Source: Anseranas semipalmata | Taxonomy: Eukaryota; Chordata; Aves; Anseriformes; Anseranatidae | NCBI GenBank assembly: GCA_013399115.1 | Contig: VXAA01000923.1 | Span: 767,451 to 831,450, forward strand | DNA: 64,000 nt | Direction: 5' to 3' | Shown here: positions 61,501 to 64,000 of the stretch, one piece after another | How positions within the stretch are numbered: the stretch's first letter is position 1 | Layout: each line of letters opens with the position of its first letter | Notes under the pieces: model-generated | Seen by the model: only the letters and a program-made list of their open reading frames with translations | The model's database searches: none | What the model was told of the DNA's origin: nothing | Translations under genes and position numbers: made by a program

Positions 61501-64000
61501 CTGGAGGCAGAAAGGGCACAGGGACGGACATCTCCCCTGACGGAAGGTGGTGGCACTGGGAGAAGACACCGGGAACCTGGCGCAGCACACAGAGGGACCA
61601 GGGGCTGCTCAAAAATGCAGAATCAGAAGGATGTGGAGGTTTCATACCTATAGAAGCCATTTAGAGGTAATTAATTAATTAAAAGGCTGCTGTCAGAGTA
61701 TGAAGCAGGTGAAAGGTCTGCTTAGTCCTGTACCAGATCCTAGAGCAGCCAAGGCTGGGCACACTCTTAAATACAGCTTTGTGAAGTGTGTGTGTGCTGG
61801 GGGGACCCAGTATGTTGACTATACCTGCAAACGTGGTACCAGTTGCTCTGAGGTTTGTATGGTTGCGGTACATGTATTGTTTTGCAGCTGATCTTTGCAC
61901 ATAGTTAACAAATACTATATCAACCTATAAACTCTGCTTCTGACCAGCTGTGGGAACATGCTACAGTTTGTGTATCCTACAGTGAACGGAGAGGAAGACT
62001 ATTTAATGAGATCCAGTCCAAGCAGTTTCTGAAAAATTAATTTAGCAGCTACATCCCCAAATATATGCATATTAGCACCTATTTCATGCACTGTCTAGTG
62101 TTTATGTTGCACAATTGGAAACTTACTTTTCATTTTCTGCCAACTACCAGATGACCATTTCTAGCAAATTAATGGCTTAATACATTCTAAAACATTCCTT
62201 TGCTTTATTTATTCAATCCTCTGTTCATTGTGAGCTTTCTAATAAAATGCAGTCTTTCAAGTCCAGTTTTATAATAAATCTAATTTCTCTAAATATTAAA
62301 AGCCTTTAAGGCTCACAGTGAAGTAGCCCATGGATATACCTTCACCATTTCTCTTTTGTCATAAAGATTCATAACCTTTATGAAATAATGGCATATGAGG
62401 CAAGGAAAATTAAACATCAGATGGCCAGTGCTTATTATAACAGGTATGATTCCAGAGAATACTTGAATTTTCTAGAGGTCACTTAGTGAAGCAATTATTT
62501 CCCTTTAGCCTTTAGTCCATGTATGCTTTTACATCCCTATTGTAGAGTAACCACAACTTTTGCCTTTTTAAGAAGTGCCGAAGGAATGTAAGTGCAGAGT
62601 CACCAAACAGCATTTGTCAGGAACACAGATTGGATGCTAAGATGCAAGTCAATGGAGCCTCAGCTGTTGATATCAATGGAGGAAGCATTACCTTAAGAAA
62701 ATAAAAGTCAATGAATCTATCAGCTGCTTCTGACACACAGTTCCTCCTTCTGTTTCCTGCTTGCTCCCACTCCAGTGACCTCCAAATCCCCTTGTTTCCT
62801 ATCTTGCCGACTTCTTTTTCAGCATCCTCATCACTGTTATCTTTAAGTGTTCCATTGCTGGCCCTCTTTCCTTCTTTTCTGCATGTTGTTTCTAAGAGAC
62901 CATTTCTCAGTAAGAACCTAATAACCATTATGTAGAGAGGGAGGCAGCAAAGGGTGAATGATTATAAAATATTAATAAAAAAAGGTTCATTAAAAACATA
63001 CGAGTTGGACTGATTCCTGCAAATCCCCAAAGGTGAGAATATCTTTGCAACAACAGAATGAACTTTGTGGGACCAGCATTTTAGGAAGGACTGAAGACGA
63101 AAAATGTGTTTAAAAATGCAGATGGCTGAATTTATTTCTTCAGTTCTTTTAGTGTCTAAAACAGCTACTGAAACAATTCAAATTTTTGGCAGCTTTTATA
63201 AAGTCAGATCTTATTCCATGGATATTTTGAAAGTAAAAACTGAGGTGGTTAAAACACTTTATATTTTAAAAACATATTTCAAATTTTTGCTTTTTTTTTA
63301 AAGGATAACATTTAAAAGGTAGAAATAATTTAGAAATGAAATATCTAGTGAAATGTCCAGTGAATCCAAAATAAAGCTTAAACTGCACACTGCTCAGCTA
63401 CCCCCCCCCAAAAAAAAAAGTCCAATGTATGCCTGGCACTAACTATAAATCTGATCTTTGTTGCTGAAATATGAAAGTATTCTGCAAATTTAAAAAGGAC
63501 ACAATTTGAAATAGTTTCCTTTACTGCCATAGCAACTGATACCTAAAACTAATACAAATGGAAGAGATCGGCAGAACTGTTCAGTCCATTTCTTTTGAGC
63601 AGTTGCTGTCAGAGCTTCCCCCATTACAATGTCTGGACTGGGGTGGGGTGTTGCCCATCTTTATGCTTCTTTTGTAAAGCAGAAGTACAGAGAGACACGG
63701 CACTGGATGGAGCAAATCTGCTTACAAAGCCCAGAACTGTGCAGCAGGAATGTGAAGTGATGGTTGCTTTGCAGTAGTCTGGTGCTGATGTCACAAGATA
63801 AAAATAGTGTTTTATTTATCTAGATGCATTTTGAAACCAGTTAACAGAGGAGCCTATCCCAAGTTCTTTACAGACTCCCCAAAATAAAAATAAAAATGCA
63901 CCATGTACAACCCAATTCCATCCATCCTCTGTGCCCATGCAGGGAAACTAGTGTGTCCCCAGACCTGGATTACAAGCACCCCATCCTTCTGCATCCTTCA
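58573..64000. other. Gene-free unique sequence to window end
   Basis: No supportable gene. Features noted are A-runs near 60743 and 60899, TAATTAATTAATTAA at about 61668-61682, a C9-A10 homopolymer junction at 63401-63419, and a 10-bp imperfect inverted repeat (CATTGTGAGC at 62226 with GCTCACAGTG at 62311). The rest is unremarkable AT-rich DNA. Confidence 0.6.
63401..63419. repeat. C9-A10 homopolymer junction
   Basis: Nine Cs are followed directly by ten As. The call lengths here are likely error-prone. Confidence 0.9.

Noticed and set aside
1..64000. CRISPR arrays, prophages, insertion sequences, operons, tRNA or rRNA genes
   Set aside because: No spaced direct repeats, no prokaryotic gene organisation and no RNA gene signature were seen. 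The sequence is vertebrate nuclear DNA.

Overview
This 64 kb window looks like non-coding nuclear DNA from a bird. The decisive evidence is several 5'-truncated CR1 retrotransposons of the avian type. They end in the diagnostic ATTCTATG-type short repeat instead of poly(A), and they keep recognisable pieces of the CR1 ORF2 C-terminus. Other signs of vertebrate nuclear DNA are an AT-rich background with few CpGs, many mono- to hexanucleotide microsatellites, and two assembly gaps (53 Ns and one single N) inside purine-rich satellites. Nothing suggests bacterial, viral or organellar DNA. The exact species cannot be read from the sequence.

Layout. 1-6464 is unique sequence with a (TTTG)n tract and a (GGAA)n tract. 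6465-6803 is a decayed CR1 on the plus strand. 6804-16305 is unique AT-rich sequence with a 59-bp perfectly alternating purine-pyrimidine run. 16306-16838 is the best-preserved CR1, on the minus strand. 17667-17797 is a GGGAA/GGAAA array. 18488-18622 is a short CpG cluster. About 19050-20650 has the texture of conserved regulatory DNA and contains an old repeat relic. 20651-40805 is mostly unique, with a GC-richer segment at 30780-33300. 40806-41145 holds two CR1 3' ends in tail-to-tail inverted orientation. 45255-45959 is a purine-only satellite with about 124 uninterrupted GGAAA units next to an N gap. 46982-47148 is a long pyrimidine tract. 57561-58135 is a modest CpG island, followed at 58439-58572 by an old MIR/L3-like repeat relic. 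The remainder is unique sequence.

No protein-coding gene can be supported. The long reading frames are explained by microsatellites, by CR1 relics, or by chance in GC-richer DNA (several are open on both strands). A few segments could be exons of a long non-coding RNA or an unannotated transcript, but without alignment or RNA evidence these remain inferences. The window therefore reads as a gene desert or a large intron with few transposons, possibly carrying regulatory elements.

I did not find an undescribed biological system. The observations most worth a second look are the uninterrupted GGAAA satellite, the tail-to-tail CR1 inverted repeat, the long alternating purine-pyrimidine tract, the two old repeat relics beside possible regulatory DNA, and the two CpG-rich patches as candidate promoters.
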